A stretch of 64,000 nt of DNA from Nitrospinota bacterium (GCA_016208975.1 JACQXA010000004.1:807015-871014), one strand, 5' to 3'; shown: positions 8,558 to 17,531, numbered from the stretch's first letter. Notes: generated from the sequence alone by a model not told the origin. Program-made: numbers and translations.

Positions 8558-9195
8558 CTAAAGGCTCCTGTAAGGAAGGGGTTGTATTTTTTCTCGTAAC
8601 CTATTTCCGACGGTTCGCCATGCCCCGGGTACACCTTCACCTCATCGGGCAATGTGAAAAGCTTGGACCGGATGGAGCTTATCAACGCCTGTGAATTTCC
8701 GCCCGGAAGGTCTGTCCTGCCGATGGAAAGCCTGAAAAGCGAGTCCCCGGTTATTACCCCCTCGCCGAAATACAGGCACACGCCGCCTGGCGAATGGCCC
8801 GGCGTGGCCAGTACTTCAAAAGTGAGGCATGGGCATATTTCCAGTTTGTCCCCATCGCCAAACAACACGTCCGGCGGCGGCGAGGGCGCTATGCCAAGGA
8901 ACACGGCCATGTCTTCCATGGACGGATGGGTAAGCATCTCAGCGTCATCCCGGCTTATGAGGATGGGCGCTCCTGTGGCCTCTTTCATCTCTTTATTGCC
9001 GCCGGTATGGTCCGCATGGGCATGGGTGTTTATGATGCTTTTCACCGTGAGCCCCATGCCGTCCACCTTGCGCAGGATCCTTTCCACGCCGTCCCCAGGG
9101 TCTATCACGGCGCAGGTTTTGTGGTGACCGCAACCGACGATGTAGCAGTTCACGTCCAGCGGCCCCACGCTCAGTGTTTCCAGCAACAGTTCCAT
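8554..9195 (-). CDS. Metallo-beta-lactamase-fold hydrolase (glyoxalase II-like)
   Basis: 213 residues. It carries the dinuclear metal motif THAHADH (57-63), then TPGHSPGG, GDSLF and a C-terminal PGHGEPS, the full set for the MBL fold. This compact form resembles hydroxyacylglutathione-hydrolase-like (GloB-type) thioesterases. No signal peptide is visible, so it is probably cytoplasmic. It lies between the laccase-domain gene (16 bases upstream) and the M43 lipoprotein gene (4-base overlap). Confidence 0.9.
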   Translation of the reverse strand: MELLLETLSVGPLDVNCYIVGCGHHKTCAVIDPGDGVERILRKVDGMGLTVKSIINTHAHADHTGGNKEMKEATGAPILISRDDAEMLTHPSMEDMAVFLGIAPSPPPDVLFGDGDKLEICPCLTFEVLATPGHSPGGVCLYFGEGVITGDSLFRLSIGRTDLPGGNSQALISSIRSKLFTLPDEVKVYPGHGEPSEIGYEKKYNPFLTGAFR

Positions 9196-9211
9196 GGCGC
9201 TCCTCCAGGGC

Positions 9212-9976
9212 TTAAGACAGGGCTACGGCGCTTAAAAACCGGCCCGTCACTTTCCCGTCCTTTCTGTACGAATAAAACCTGTGGTTTTCGCAAGCGGTGC
9301 ATATTCCACAGTCCGTTATATTTCCATTTTCAACGCCAGCCTGTTTAAGTTGAGCAAGGTTGGCCCCGGCTATGTCCAGCATTCTTCCGCCGGAGCCGCC
9401 GCAACAGGAATGAAACCGTCCTGCGCTCTCCAAATCCACTTCATAACAACAGGCCCGGATGCATGGCCCTATGGCCGCCACAATATCCGGGGGAGCGCAC
9501 CCGAACTTGTCGCGCATGATGTTTACCGTTTTTCTTGCGATGTGGAGCTCCGTGCTCCTTCTGCCAGCGTGGACTGCCGCCACAACTTTGCGCGTGGTGT
9601 CCACCAGCAGTAGGGGAAGGCAATCGGCGGTGCGCACGCCCACAGCCATGCCGGGGGTAGCGGTTATCACCGCGTCGGCCTCAACCACTTCCGGCGCGGG
9701 CCCGCCGTTTATAACCGCCACAATGTCGCCATGGACCTGTTTCGGCGTCCACAGTTTTTCCAGCCCGGCTGAAGCCAGTACCTTTCCGATGTTGCGCCGG
9801 ACATTTTCATGGCTGTCGCCGCCGTTATAATCCGTATTCAGGCTATGGTAAGGGGCAGGGCTCACGCCGCCACCCCGGCCGGTCACAAAGTGCGGAAATC
9901 CGGCGGCGTGGATGGTCTCGAACCGGTATATATGCGCTTCCACCCCATCATACCTGGCAAACCCGTTAGCGTTCAT
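9212..9976 (-). CDS. pgeF: Laccase-domain (YfiH/PgeF-type) purine nucleoside phosphorylase
   Basis: 254 residues of the YlmD/YfiH family, which acts on purine nucleosides and has been linked to peptidoglycan precursor editing. Family landmarks: QVHG (80-83), RTADC (115-119), GPCIRACCYEV (170-180) and the C-terminal FYSYRKDG...TGR. The usual HAGWRG metal-ligand block reads HAGRRS (136-141); the histidine is kept, but the Trp-Arg-Gly after it is changed. The start overlaps the radical SAM gene by 11 bases. Confidence 0.88.
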   Translation of the reverse strand: MNANGFARYDGVEAHIYRFETIHAAGFPHFVTGRGGGVSPAPYHSLNTDYNGGDSHENVRRNIGKVLASAGLEKLWTPKQVHGDIVAVINGGPAPEVVEADAVITATPGMAVGVRTADCLPLLLVDTTRKVVAAVHAGRRSTELHIARKTVNIMRDKFGCAPPDIVAAIGPCIRACCYEVDLESAGRFHSCCGGSGGRMLDIAGANLAQLKQAGVENGNITDCGICTACENHRFYSYRKDGKVTGRFLSAVALS

Positions 9977-11723
9977 CTTCCTTCACCCCAGGCGCGCAAA
10001 CACCGTAAAACTCGCCGCACCGCCTGCACTCATCGCCCGGCGGCGGGCATTCGGGCATCATTTTGCCTTTCTCAAACCGTTCATGCTCGCGGAGGAGATA
10101 ATCCTCCCGCAGGCCATAATCTATTATGTCCCAAGGCATGATTTCTTCAGCCGATTTTCTTCGGGTGGCGTAAAAATCCGGGTCGGAGCCCCATTGACGG
10201 AACGCCGCGGCCCAGTCTCCCCCGTTTTTCATCGCCATCTCTAAAGGCTCCGCCACCCGGCGGTCTCCCACCGAGAGCACCGCGTGGACCCGCGACTGCC
10301 GGGCCGATCCCAAATGGACCGTTAAATTGGGTATCCCCTCCAATCCTTTGCGCACGGCGCGCAGTTTGGCCTCCACGGCTTTTACGCCCTCGAACGGCTC
10401 CCATTGAAACGGCGTGAACGGTTTTGGAACGAACGCGTCCGCCCCCACCGATATGGCGCCGATCCTGCCCCGCTCCCGGCCACCGGTTATCATGACGTTA
10501 TGGATTTTCGTGACCAGCTCCGGGATCATCAGGACATCGTCCATGGTCTCCCCCGGCAGGCCCACAAGAAAATAGAGTTTTATATTGAACGGCCCGGCGT
10601 GGGCTATTCTTCCCACCGCTTTTAGAATGGTTTCATCCAAAAGCTCCTTGTTTATCCTCAGCCGCAAGGCTTCCGCGCCGGCTTCGGGGGCCACGGTGAT
10701 AGTGTGAAGACCTCCTGCGGCCAGGTTTTCCAGCATGGAGCTTGTGAGCCTGTCGAGCCGGAGGGAGGATACGGAAAACTTGCCCCCATGGGAAACTATA
10801 TGGCCGAATATTTCTTCTATGCCCGGGTGGTCCCCCACGGCGCTTCCCACAAGGCCGATCCGTTTGCCCTCTTTTAAACCATCGTCTATGGCTTTTATGA
10901 CGGCCTCGGTGTCCGCATGTCTGGTGGGGCGGTATGCGTATCCGGCGGCGCAGAAACGGCAATGTTTCCCGCACCCCTTGCCTATCTCAATCAAACGCAT
11001 TCCGTGGAACGCGGCCCCGGGAGCGTCTATCACGCTCACATTGGGGTTTGTGACGGATCCTATATTCCAGAGTCTTTTGACCCGCAAAGGGAATCCATCC
11101 GCCACTTCAACACGAACTATTAACCCGTCATCGCCATAAACGGGCGTGTAGCCGGAAGGAACGTAAACCCCGGGAATGGAGGCAAGCGTTTTCAATTCCC
11201 ATACCTCTTGAGAGGTTAGGATGTCAAACAATGGATTAAGCGCCTCTTCAGCCTCGCCTATCACCGCGAAGTCCAGAAACGGGGCCAGCGGTTCCGGATT
11301 CAAGGTCAGGCATATCCCACCGGCGAACACCAGCGGGTCTTGGGCGCTTCTGCGGCGAAGTGGTATTTTCGACGATTCCAGGGCTGAAAGGACGTTTAGA
11401 TAGTCCGACTCGAACGTCACCGAAAAGGCCACCGCATCAAATTCGTTAAGCCTGCGGGATGTTTCTAAAGTCCTGATCTCCCCCGTAGCCTTTCCGTCCA
11501 CAAAGGCCCGTTCGCACACCACATCGTCCCGGGCGTTGAGCATGGCATACACCTTCTGGAACCCCAGGTTCAACGAACCAACCTCGTAGGCGTTCGGATA
11601 AACCAGAGCCACGGAGAACCTGCCACCGTGGTCTTTTACAACGGCGCCCCGCTCCATCTGGCGGTTGGCCGACTGTTTTGCCCCGGCGCCCCGGGATCGC
11701 CCGGAGCGTTCATGTTTTGCCAT
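9966..11723 (-). CDS. Radical SAM protein with B12-binding-like N-terminal region (TIGR03960-like)
   Basis: 585 residues. The N-terminal part (VALVYPNAYEVGSLNLGFQ, about 35-180) is the Rossmann-like domain typical of B12-binding radical SAM proteins. The [4Fe-4S] motif CGKHCRFC has cysteines 251, 255 and 258, and the downstream SAM-binding strands (SSLRLDRL, TVAPEAG) are intact. A C-terminal cysteine cluster (CPPPGDECRRCGEFYGVC) may bind another metal. In many bacteria this family sits beside a TIGR03936 partner and ribonuclease G, which are absent here. Reaction unknown. Confidence 0.85.
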   Translation of the reverse strand: MAKHERSGRSRGAGAKQSANRQMERGAVVKDHGGRFSVALVYPNAYEVGSLNLGFQKVYAMLNARDDVVCERAFVDGKATGEIRTLETSRRLNEFDAVAFSVTFESDYLNVLSALESSKIPLRRRSAQDPLVFAGGICLTLNPEPLAPFLDFAVIGEAEEALNPLFDILTSQEVWELKTLASIPGVYVPSGYTPVYGDDGLIVRVEVADGFPLRVKRLWNIGSVTNPNVSVIDAPGAAFHGMRLIEIGKGCGKHCRFCAAGYAYRPTRHADTEAVIKAIDDGLKEGKRIGLVGSAVGDHPGIEEIFGHIVSHGGKFSVSSLRLDRLTSSMLENLAAGGLHTITVAPEAGAEALRLRINKELLDETILKAVGRIAHAGPFNIKLYFLVGLPGETMDDVLMIPELVTKIHNVMITGGRERGRIGAISVGADAFVPKPFTPFQWEPFEGVKAVEAKLRAVRKGLEGIPNLTVHLGSARQSRVHAVLSVGDRRVAEPLEMAMKNGGDWAAAFRQWGSDPDFYATRRKSAEEIMPWDIIDYGLREDYLLREHERFEKGKMMPECPPPGDECRRCGEFYGVCAPGVKEDER

Positions 11724-11785
11724 ATTTCCGCTGTTATGCTAATTTCTCATCTTCATGTTTTAGTTTATCGTACTCGAGAGCATAA

Positions 11786-13000
11786 ATGCCCAAACCAGTT
11801 GAAGAACAGTTAAGCGAAATCCGGCGCGGCGCCGTGGAAATCATCGGCGAGGACGCGCTTCGAAAGAAGCTGGGAAAATCCATAGCCCTCGGCATTCCGC
11901 TCACCGTCAAAGCCGGGTTCGATCCGACAGCGCCAGACCTTCACCTGGGCCATACAGTGCTTCTGATGAAGCTCAAACAGTTTCAGGACCTGGGGCATCG
12001 CGTGCTGTTCCTCATAGGCGATTTCACCGGCATGATAGGCGATCCCACCGGCAAATCGGAAACCCGCCCGCCCCTTACCCGGGAGCAGGTTGAGAAAAAC
12101 GCCGAAACTTACCGGGCCCAGGTTTTCAAAATTCTCAACCAGGACAAAACCGAGGTGGTGTTCAACAACTCTTGGCTGGGAAAGCTCACGCCACAGGAAC
12201 TCATCAAAGTGGCGGCCCATTACACCGTGGCGAGGATGCTGGAGCGGGACGATTTTCAGAACCGGTACCGGGAGGGAAAACCCATCGCCATCCATGAGTT
12301 CATGTACCCGCTCCTGCAGGGGTACGACTCGGTGGCGTTAAAGTCCGACGTGGAGGTGGGCGGCACCGACCAGAAGTTCAACCTGCTGGTGGGGCGCGAC
12401 CTGCAACGGGATTACGGACAGGAACCGCAGGTGGTAATAACCATGCCCCTGCTGGAAGGCACCGATGGCGTGCAGAAAATGAGCAAGTCGTACAACAACT
12501 ATGTGGGCATAAACGAGCCGCCCAAAGAGATGTTCGGCAAGCTTATGTCCATACCGGACGCTGTGATGACGAGATATTACGAGCTTCTTTCATCCATATC
12601 GGCCAGCGATTTTGAAACTCTTAAAAAGGGGCTGGCTGACGGCTCGGCCCATCCTAAAACCACCAAGGTGGGCCTGGCGAAGGAAATGGTGGCCCGTTAC
12701 CATTCCACCCATGACGCCGAGGAGGCATCCGCGGAGTTCGACCGGGTGTTCGCGAAAAAAGAGATACCCGGCGAAGTGCCGGTGCATACCGTGGCGTGGG
12801 ACGAAACGGGCCACGCATGGTTGCCGAAAGTCCTTGTGGAGGCCGGGGCGGCCACAAGCACATCGGAAGTGATGCGGCTGATAAAACAGGGCGCGGTGAC
12901 GGTGGATGGCGAAAAAGTGGCCGACCAGAATTTCAAACTTCAGAAGGGCGCCGGGAACCTGGTAAAAGTGGGCAAACGGAAGTTTGTGAAATTGGCGTAA
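11786..13000 (+). CDS. tyrS: Tyrosyl-tRNA synthetase
   Basis: 404 residues. Class I catalytic core with HLGH (53-56) and KMSKS (231-235), followed by a C-terminal S4 RNA-binding domain (about 340-404) containing the pattern [16 protein letters not shown]. This is the TyrZ-like version with HLGH. It charges tRNA-Tyr in the cytoplasm. It is divergent from the radical SAM operon; the 62-base gap between them must hold both promoters. The ribosome-binding site is weak (GAGAG). Confidence 0.97.
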   Translation: MPKPVEEQLSEIRRGAVEIIGEDALRKKLGKSIALGIPLTVKAGFDPTAPDLHLGHTVLLMKLKQFQDLGHRVLFLIGDFTGMIGDPTGKSETRPPLTREQVEKNAETYRAQVFKILNQDKTEVVFNNSWLGKLTPQELIKVAAHYTVARMLERDDFQNRYREGKPIAIHEFMYPLLQGYDSVALKSDVEVGGTDQKFNLLVGRDLQRDYGQEPQVVITMPLLEGTDGVQKMSKSYNNYVGINEPPKEMFGKLMSIPDAVMTRYYELLSSISASDFETLKKGLADGSAHPKTTKVGLAKEMVARYHSTHDAEEASAEFDRVFAKKEIPGEVPVHTVAWDETGHAWLPKVLVEAGAATSTSEVMRLIKQGAVTVDGEKVADQNFKLQKGAGNLVKVGKRKFVKLA

Positions 13001-13204
13001 GCAACGTTATCAATGACATTACTTGAATGGATTATCTTTCTTGTTACAAAACCGTTTGCATGCGTGATTAAATAACAAAAAAAGTATTTAGAGCCCCCAC
13101 CCCGTCCCGTTTCGCGGCGGTGGGCGCCTGCTTTCCAGACACTTTCCATGCGGCCAAATGTCCACATCCAAAAACAACCAGAGGCTTTTCAATTCATTCT
13201 AATT
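13001..13204. other. Intergenic stretch after tyrS
   Basis: About 200 bases between tyrS and the sigma54 promoter. It holds an AT-rich run (AACAAAAAAAG near 13075) and a GC-rich segment at 13091-13125 that can fold weakly but has no following T-run. I see no gene and could not find a TGT-N10-ACA NifA-type upstream site in it. Confidence 0.4.
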
Positions 13205-13220
13205 TGGCACGGCCGTTGCT
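13205..13220 (+). promoter_or_regulatory. Sigma54 (-24/-12) promoter
   Basis: TGGCACGGCCGTTGCT: the -24 element TGGCAC and -12 element TTGCT, with GG at 13206-13207 and GC at 13218-13219, exactly 12 bases apart as sigma54 requires. It matches the consensus TGGCACG-N4-TTGCW at every informative base. Expected transcription start is near 13231, giving an 81-base leader to the small membrane-peptide gene at 13312. Confidence 0.85.
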
Positions 13221-13236
13221 CCATTCAAGGGCGTGA

Positions 13237-13294
13237 GGCCCCGATGTGGAAGGGCCGAACCAGACGAGATTAGCGGGAAACGCCCAGGCGTTTC
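13237..13294 (+). promoter_or_regulatory. Two stem-loops in the leader of the small peptide gene
   Basis: A first inverted repeat GGCCC/GGGCC (13237-13241 with 13252-13256) lies just after the expected start. A second, GAAACGCC-CA-GGCGTTTC (13277-13294), ends 4 bases before the AGGAGG ribosome-binding site. The second can act as an RNA stem with a CCAG tetraloop or as a DNA operator. Function is inferred only from position. Confidence 0.45.
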
Positions 13295-13311
13295 GAATAG
13301 GAGGTTGTAAA

Positions 13312-13425
13312 ATGCAGGAAGCGCATGAAATTAAGGAAAGCTTGTTCGTGGTGGGGTTTGTGGGCGCTATGGGCATTCTTGCCTCAGCCTACTTTCTTAT
13401 GATCACCATAGCTCTTTCCCTGTAA
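13312..13425 (+). CDS. 37-residue single-span membrane peptide under a sigma54 promoter
   Basis: ATG 13312 follows a perfect AGGAGG (13299-13304) at 7 bases. The product has a short charged N-terminus (MQEAHEIKE) and one hydrophobic helix running from about residue 10 to the end, so a one-span inner-membrane peptide is likely. It stands alone as a transcription unit: sigma54 promoter upstream, rho-independent terminator 31 bases downstream. I do not recognise the family. Its size and sigma54 control suggest a regulatory or assembly peptide of nitrogen metabolism or respiration, but that is inference. Confidence 0.72.
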   Translation: MQEAHEIKESLFVVGFVGAMGILASAYFLMITIALSL

Positions 13426-13456
13426 TCGACAGGCTCCGTAGCAGGATCCTCAATAG

Positions 13457-13500
13457 GGCGGCTCCATTCCATAAGGGTCCGGGGCCGCCTTTTTATTTTC
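13457..13500 (+). terminator. Rho-independent terminator of the small peptide gene
   Basis: Stem GGCGGCTCC (13457-13465) with GGGGCCGCC (13481-13489), 9 pairs including one G-T, followed by TTTTTATTTT. It ends the small-peptide transcript just before the convergent pdxJ stop. Confidence 0.85.
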
Positions 13501-13506
13501 CGCGGA

Positions 13507-14232
13507 TCAGGCCCCGGCGGAATTAATCGCGTCTATCATCTCCCGGGTCGCGGCGGAGAACCCGGTGATCACGGCGCGGGACACGATGCTGTGCCCGATG
13601 TTAAGCTCCTCGATGTTGGCTATGCGGGCCACGGGCGCAACGTTGGCCACGGTAAGCCCATGTCCGGCGTGGGTGGTAAGCCCCAGGGCTCCGGTCAGCG
13701 CCGCCGCCTTCTCCAGCTTGGTCAATTCCCCCTTCACCGCGCGGGCGCCTTTCGCCTCCGAATACGCGCCGGTGTTAAGCTCCACCGCGTCGGCGCCCAA
13801 AACATGGGATGCCGTAACCTGCCTCTCGTAAGGGTCAATGAACAGGGATACGATTATTCCTTTTGACCGGAATTTTCCGATGATTGCCTGGAGCCGCTTC
13901 TGGTCCCGCGTTACGTCCAGCCCGCCTTCGGTGGTTATCTCCCGCCGTTTTTCCGGCACGAACGTAACCTGGTATGGGCGCGTCTTCAGCGCTATCTTTA
14001 CTATTTCCTCCGCCGTGGCCATCTCCAGGTTGAGTTTGGTGGCGATACCCTTTTTTATCCGCGCCACGTCCGCGTCCTGTATGTGCCTGCGGTCTTCCCT
14101 TAAATGTATGGTTATGCCGCATGCCCCGGCCTGCTCCGCCAGCAGGGCCGCCTCCAACGGGTCGGGCATAACGGTCCTTCTGGCCTGGCGCACCGTGGCC
14201 ACATGGTCCACGTTCACGCAAAGTCTCGCCAT
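13507..14232 (-). CDS. pdxJ: Pyridoxine 5'-phosphate synthase
   Basis: 241 residues, the full length of PdxJ. It condenses 1-deoxyxylulose-5-phosphate with 3-amino-2-oxopropyl phosphate in DXP-dependent vitamin B6 synthesis. Landmarks: NVDHVATVRQAR at the N-terminus, HLREDRRHI, LNLEMA, VELNTGAYSEA, THAGHGL and the closing ELNIGHSIVSRAV. It is divergent from marC (78-base gap). No other pdx gene is in the window. Confidence 0.97.
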   Translation of the reverse strand: MARLCVNVDHVATVRQARRTVMPDPLEAALLAEQAGACGITIHLREDRRHIQDADVARIKKGIATKLNLEMATAEEIVKIALKTRPYQVTFVPEKRREITTEGGLDVTRDQKRLQAIIGKFRSKGIIVSLFIDPYERQVTASHVLGADAVELNTGAYSEAKGARAVKGELTKLEKAAALTGALGLTTHAGHGLTVANVAPVARIANIEELNIGHSIVSRAVITGFSAATREMIDAINSAGA

Positions 14233-14310
14233 TTCTTTTATTATCCCTACGGTATCATTCTGGAAAAACGGGATGATAACATATAATCCAGAGATTAAAA
14301 CGAGGCGTCC

Positions 14311-14937
14311 ATGACCGAACCGTTGATATTTTTCGTTAAGAGTTTCGTGGCGCTGTTCTCCGTTTTAGACCCCTTCGGGGCGGCCATAACACTATTGGCG
14401 CTGGCGCCGGGGGGCGGCGTGGCCCACAGGGCGGACCAGGCGTTCCGCGCCGTGCGCGCCTCGGCCATGGTAATGCTGGTGTTTGCCATCGTAGGAGGCC
14501 ATATTTTCGCTTTCTTCGGCGTGTCGGTGGAAGCGCTTATGGTGGCCGGTGGGGTTATCCTCATGTCCGTATCCCTGAAAATGCTGGAAGGCGAATCCAT
14601 CACTTACAGAAGCTCCCTGGCCGAGCGGGAGGAGGGCGAAAGGAAAGAGGACGTGGCGATAATCCCCATGGCGGTGCCAATCCTTTCCGGCCCGGCGGCC
14701 ATCACCGCCGTAATGGTGTTCGCCAACCGCGCCGCAAACTGGATGGATTGGGTGGCCCTCCTGGCGGCGCTGGGATTATCGCTTGTGGGCACGTGGCTGA
14801 TTCTCAGGAACAGCGAGAGGGTGGCGGCCTGGCTGGGGGCTACCGGCGTGCGGTTGCTTACCCGGGTGATGGGGCTAATACTGATTGCGATGGGGGTGGA
14901 GTTCGCCCTGTCCGGAGTGAAAAGTTATTTCCATTAG
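14311..14937 (+). CDS. MarC/YhgN-family integral membrane protein
   Basis: 208 residues with about six membrane spans and the family signature near the N-terminus (FSVLDPFGAAITLLAL). The middle MAVPILSGPAAI loop is also typical. MarC proteins are inner-membrane proteins of uncertain function; the old link to multiple antibiotic resistance has not held up. GAGG lies 6 bases before ATG 14311. It converges with arsS. Confidence 0.9.
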   Translation: MTEPLIFFVKSFVALFSVLDPFGAAITLLALAPGGGVAHRADQAFRAVRASAMVMLVFAIVGGHIFAFFGVSVEALMVAGGVILMSVSLKMLEGESITYRSSLAEREEGERKEDVAIIPMAVPILSGPAAITAVMVFANRAANWMDWVALLAALGLSLVGTWLILRNSERVAAWLGATGVRLLTRVMGLILIAMGVEFALSGVKSYFH

Positions 14938-14951
14938 CGCGGGTTTATGCG

Positions 14952-15923
14952 TTAACCAGTAACCGCTCCGCCGCAGGTGAACCCGGATCCGGCGGCGCAT
15001 GCGTAACAATGATCCCCCATGGCGATCGGCGCGCCCGGTTCCGGGGCATTTTCCATTTGGGACACATGGATTCTCTCCCCACCCGAGTACAACCCCTGGG
15101 CCAGGTTGAAGTCGCAATCGAAAAGATACCCTTCCCAATTCACCGACACCTGATAGCGGCACATGGCCCCTTCCAGGGCGCACCGGTTATAAAGCCCCGC
15201 CAGTTTGTTCAGGTAACCCGCATGGTTGCCGGAACTTTCCAGCCATTGGCCGAATCTTCCTAATGGAACGTTGGTAAAAGCCAACAGCCGGTTGAAAGAT
15301 ACGCCATGTTTGCGGGCAAGCTCCCGGCGGAACCGTGTTTCCATTTCGGACTGCGAAGAATGCAGGAACGCGCCCACGGGATTCACAGCCAGGTTAAGCG
15401 CCAGCCCCGAGCCTTCCACGCCATACCCCTGGCCGTTTAAATATTTCATGGCCCCGATGAACCGCTCGAAAAACCCGGGGCCCCGCTGGGCCTCCGCCTG
15501 AGCTGGTGAAAGTGATGGCAATGAAGCTGTTATCTCCACTCTGTGTCCACGGAAAAGCTCCACCAACGCGGGCCGCAACGGAAGCAGTAGCAGGTTGGAG
15601 CGTACGATTATCTTGGCCGCGTCCACGGCGGCCACTTCTATCAATCCCGGCAGGTTAGGATTCATCTCCGGGGCTCCACCGGTAATGTCCAGCGAATCGA
15701 ACCCGCCCCGGCGGAAATAGCGGGCCACTTCAATTGCGGTCCCGGCGGACATCATCTCTTTCCGGCCCGGCCCGGCCGAAAGATGGCAATGGCCGCACGA
15801 CAAGTTGCACGCCAGCCCCATGTTCACCTGCAGGGCCGTGGCGCGTCCCCGTTCAAGCCGGTGGCCGCTTTCAGTGATGAAAGTCTCGAATGCTACCGGA
15901 CGCATATTTGTTTGGATGTCCAA
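14952..15923 (-). CDS. arsS: ArsS-type radical SAM protein (arsenosugar biosynthesis)
   Basis: About 323 residues counted from TTG 15923; ATG 15905 (6 residues shorter) is an alternative and neither has a strong ribosome-binding site. The radical SAM cysteines are C39, C43 and C46 (CNLSCGHC), followed by the DITGGAPEMNP block typical of this subgroup, and the protein ends with CYACAAGSGFTCGG, the ArsS C-terminal cysteine segment. ArsS is thought to add a 5'-deoxyadenosyl group during arsenosugar synthesis. It directly follows a CMD-family gene that accompanies arsS in many genomes, which supports the call. Confidence 0.87.
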   Translation of the reverse strand: MDIQTNMRPVAFETFITESGHRLERGRATALQVNMGLACNLSCGHCHLSAGPGRKEMMSAGTAIEVARYFRRGGFDSLDITGGAPEMNPNLPGLIEVAAVDAAKIIVRSNLLLLPLRPALVELFRGHRVEITASLPSLSPAQAEAQRGPGFFERFIGAMKYLNGQGYGVEGSGLALNLAVNPVGAFLHSSQSEMETRFRRELARKHGVSFNRLLAFTNVPLGRFGQWLESSGNHAGYLNKLAGLYNRCALEGAMCRYQVSVNWEGYLFDCDFNLAQGLYSGGERIHVSQMENAPEPGAPIAMGDHCYACAAGSGFTCGGAVTG

Positions 15924-15934
15924 TGACGCCCCGC

Positions 15935-16267
15935 TTACATGGAGATTTTTTCGGCGGTGTTGCGCATCTGCACACCATGAACCAGCGAAGCCCCGCCCCG
16001 GATGGCCACGGAAACGTGTAATGCCTCGGTCATTTCTTCCATGTTGGAGCCTTTTTCCAGACACGCCTGGGTGTAGGCGTCTATGCAATATGGACATTGC
16101 ACGGCGTGGGCCACCGCCAGCGCTATCAGCGATTTTTCGCGTTCTGTCAGCGCCCCTTCGGCGAAAACGGCCTGGTAATAGCTGAAAAACTTCTTGGCCA
16201 GTTCCGGCGCGTCCTTTCCCACATCCGGGAATTTGGGCAGGTCGGAAGGTTTGTAATATGTTTCCAT
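15935..16267 (-). CDS. Carboxymuconolactone-decarboxylase-family peroxidase-like protein of the arsS pair
   Basis: 110 residues, one AhpD/CMD domain with the redox pair CPYC (C58, C61) and the helix pattern AVAHAVQCPYCIDAYTQACLEKG. It matches the family described as arsenosugar biosynthesis-associated peroxidase-like proteins. GAGGGG precedes ATG 16267. It is the first gene of a two-gene minus-strand operon with arsS 11 bases downstream. Confidence 0.9.
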   Translation of the reverse strand: METYYKPSDLPKFPDVGKDAPELAKKFFSYYQAVFAEGALTEREKSLIALAVAHAVQCPYCIDAYTQACLEKGSNMEEMTEALHVSVAIRGGASLVHGVQMRNTAEKISM

Positions 16268-16382
16268 TATTTTCCCCTCTAGCTTTTCCTTTTTACATTA
16301 CATCGCGTTGAAAAAGGGGGCAAGCCAGAAAGGAATGACGGGAAAAGAGTGGCCGGAACCGCCTCGGAAGGCCAGCGAAAGG

Positions 16383-17531
16383 TCAGTTATGGGCGGCGCG
16401 GGCGAAATGCACTTTGTTCTTAAAATCGTCCAGCAGGTATTTCTGCTCGCCGGAGCAAAGGGTGATAGCCACGCCTGCCTTGCCCAGCCGGCCGGTCCGG
16501 CCTATGCGATGCACGTAGGTTGTGGGGTCGTCCGGCAGGCGGAAGTTCACCACGGTGCCGATGTTGTCCACATGGATGCCTCTGGCGGCCACGTCGGTGG
16601 CCACTAGTATCTGCACCTTACCCTCCTTGAACATCTTCATAACCTTGTCCCGGCGGTTCTGGCGGTAGTCCCCATGGATAGCCATAACGTTGAGCCCCTG
16701 GCGGCTAAGCCTGGCCTCCACCATGTCCACTTCGTTCTTGGTCCTGCAGAAAACTATCACCAGCCCCTCGCTCTCGTTCTCGATGACGTTGATGAGCGAC
16801 GTCATCCGCTCGGACGGATGGATGATGTGGAATATCTCTTTTATATTGCTAAGCTCCGCCCGGGTGTCCCGTACGCGGATTATCTTGGGCTCCACCATAT
16901 GGTTGAAGGCTATCTGTAATACCCGGTTTTCCATGGTGGCCGAGAACAGGAAGGTCTGCCGCTCTTCGGGAAGCAGGCGAAGTATCTCTTCCACATCCTC
17001 CTGGAAGCCCATGTTCAGCATCTCATCGGCCTCGTCCAGCACCGCTGTTTCAACGTAATCCAGCAGTAGAGCTCCCCGGTCATAAAGGTCAAGCACCCGG
17101 CCCGGCGTGCCCACCACCACGTGGGCGCCTTTGCGCAGGTCTTGAATCTGCCTTTCCACCGACTTGCCGCCGACGATTTCCACCACCCGGGCTTTCTTGA
17201 ACATGCCCATCTGGCGGATAGCGTCCCGGATTTGCGATGCCAGCTCCCTGGTAGGGGCCAGCACCAGCGCCTTGGGATAGTCTGGAGCGCGGTTTTTTAT
17301 TTTGGCTAGTATGGGTATGGCGAAAGCGGCGGTTTTTCCGGAGCCCGTGCGGGCCTGGCCGATAATATCCAGCCCTTTTAATGCCGGGGGTATGGACATT
17401 ACCTGTATGGGCGTGGGTTTTACGTAGCCCATTTTTTCGAGGGCCTTGTCCAACTCCCAACCGAGATTGAACTGGCTGAAAGACACTTCTTCAGCCTCCG
17501 GCTGGACGGACGGTGTTTCTTCCGGATTCAT
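16383..17531 (-). CDS. DEAD-box ATP-dependent RNA helicase (RhlE/CsdA-like)
   Basis: 382 residues, core only with a very short C-terminal tail. Motifs: Q motif (GYVKPTPIQ), ARTGSGKT (60-67), PTRELA, GG, TPGR, DEAD (166-169), SAT (197-199), ARGIH and HRIGRTGR. It remodels RNA in ribosome assembly or mRNA decay. It lies downstream of rpsU, which has its own terminator; no obvious separate promoter could be read in the 78-base gap. Confidence 0.95.
   Translation of the reverse strand: MNPEETPSVQPEAEEVSFSQFNLGWELDKALEKMGYVKPTPIQVMSIPPALKGLDIIGQARTGSGKTAAFAIPILAKIKNRAPDYPKALVLAPTRELASQIRDAIRQMGMFKKARVVEIVGGKSVERQIQDLRKGAHVVVGTPGRVLDLYDRGALLLDYVETAVLDEADEMLNMGFQEDVEEILRLLPEERQTFLFSATMENRVLQIAFNHMVEPKIIRVRDTRAELSNIKEIFHIIHPSERMTSLINVIENESEGLVIVFCRTKNEVDMVEARLSRQGLNVMAIHGDYRQNRRDKVMKMFKEGKVQILVATDVAARGIHVDNIGTVVNFRLPDDPTTYVHRIGRTGRLGKAGVAITLCSGEQKYLLDDFKNKVHFARAAHN

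Noticed and set aside
13091-13125. A terminator after tyrS
   Set aside because: The GC-rich fold is imperfect and no T-run follows on the plus strand.
13838-14314. A 158-codon plus-strand frame across pdxJ
   Set aside because: Antisense to the well-conserved pdxJ; no ribosome-binding site and a Ser-rich low-information product.
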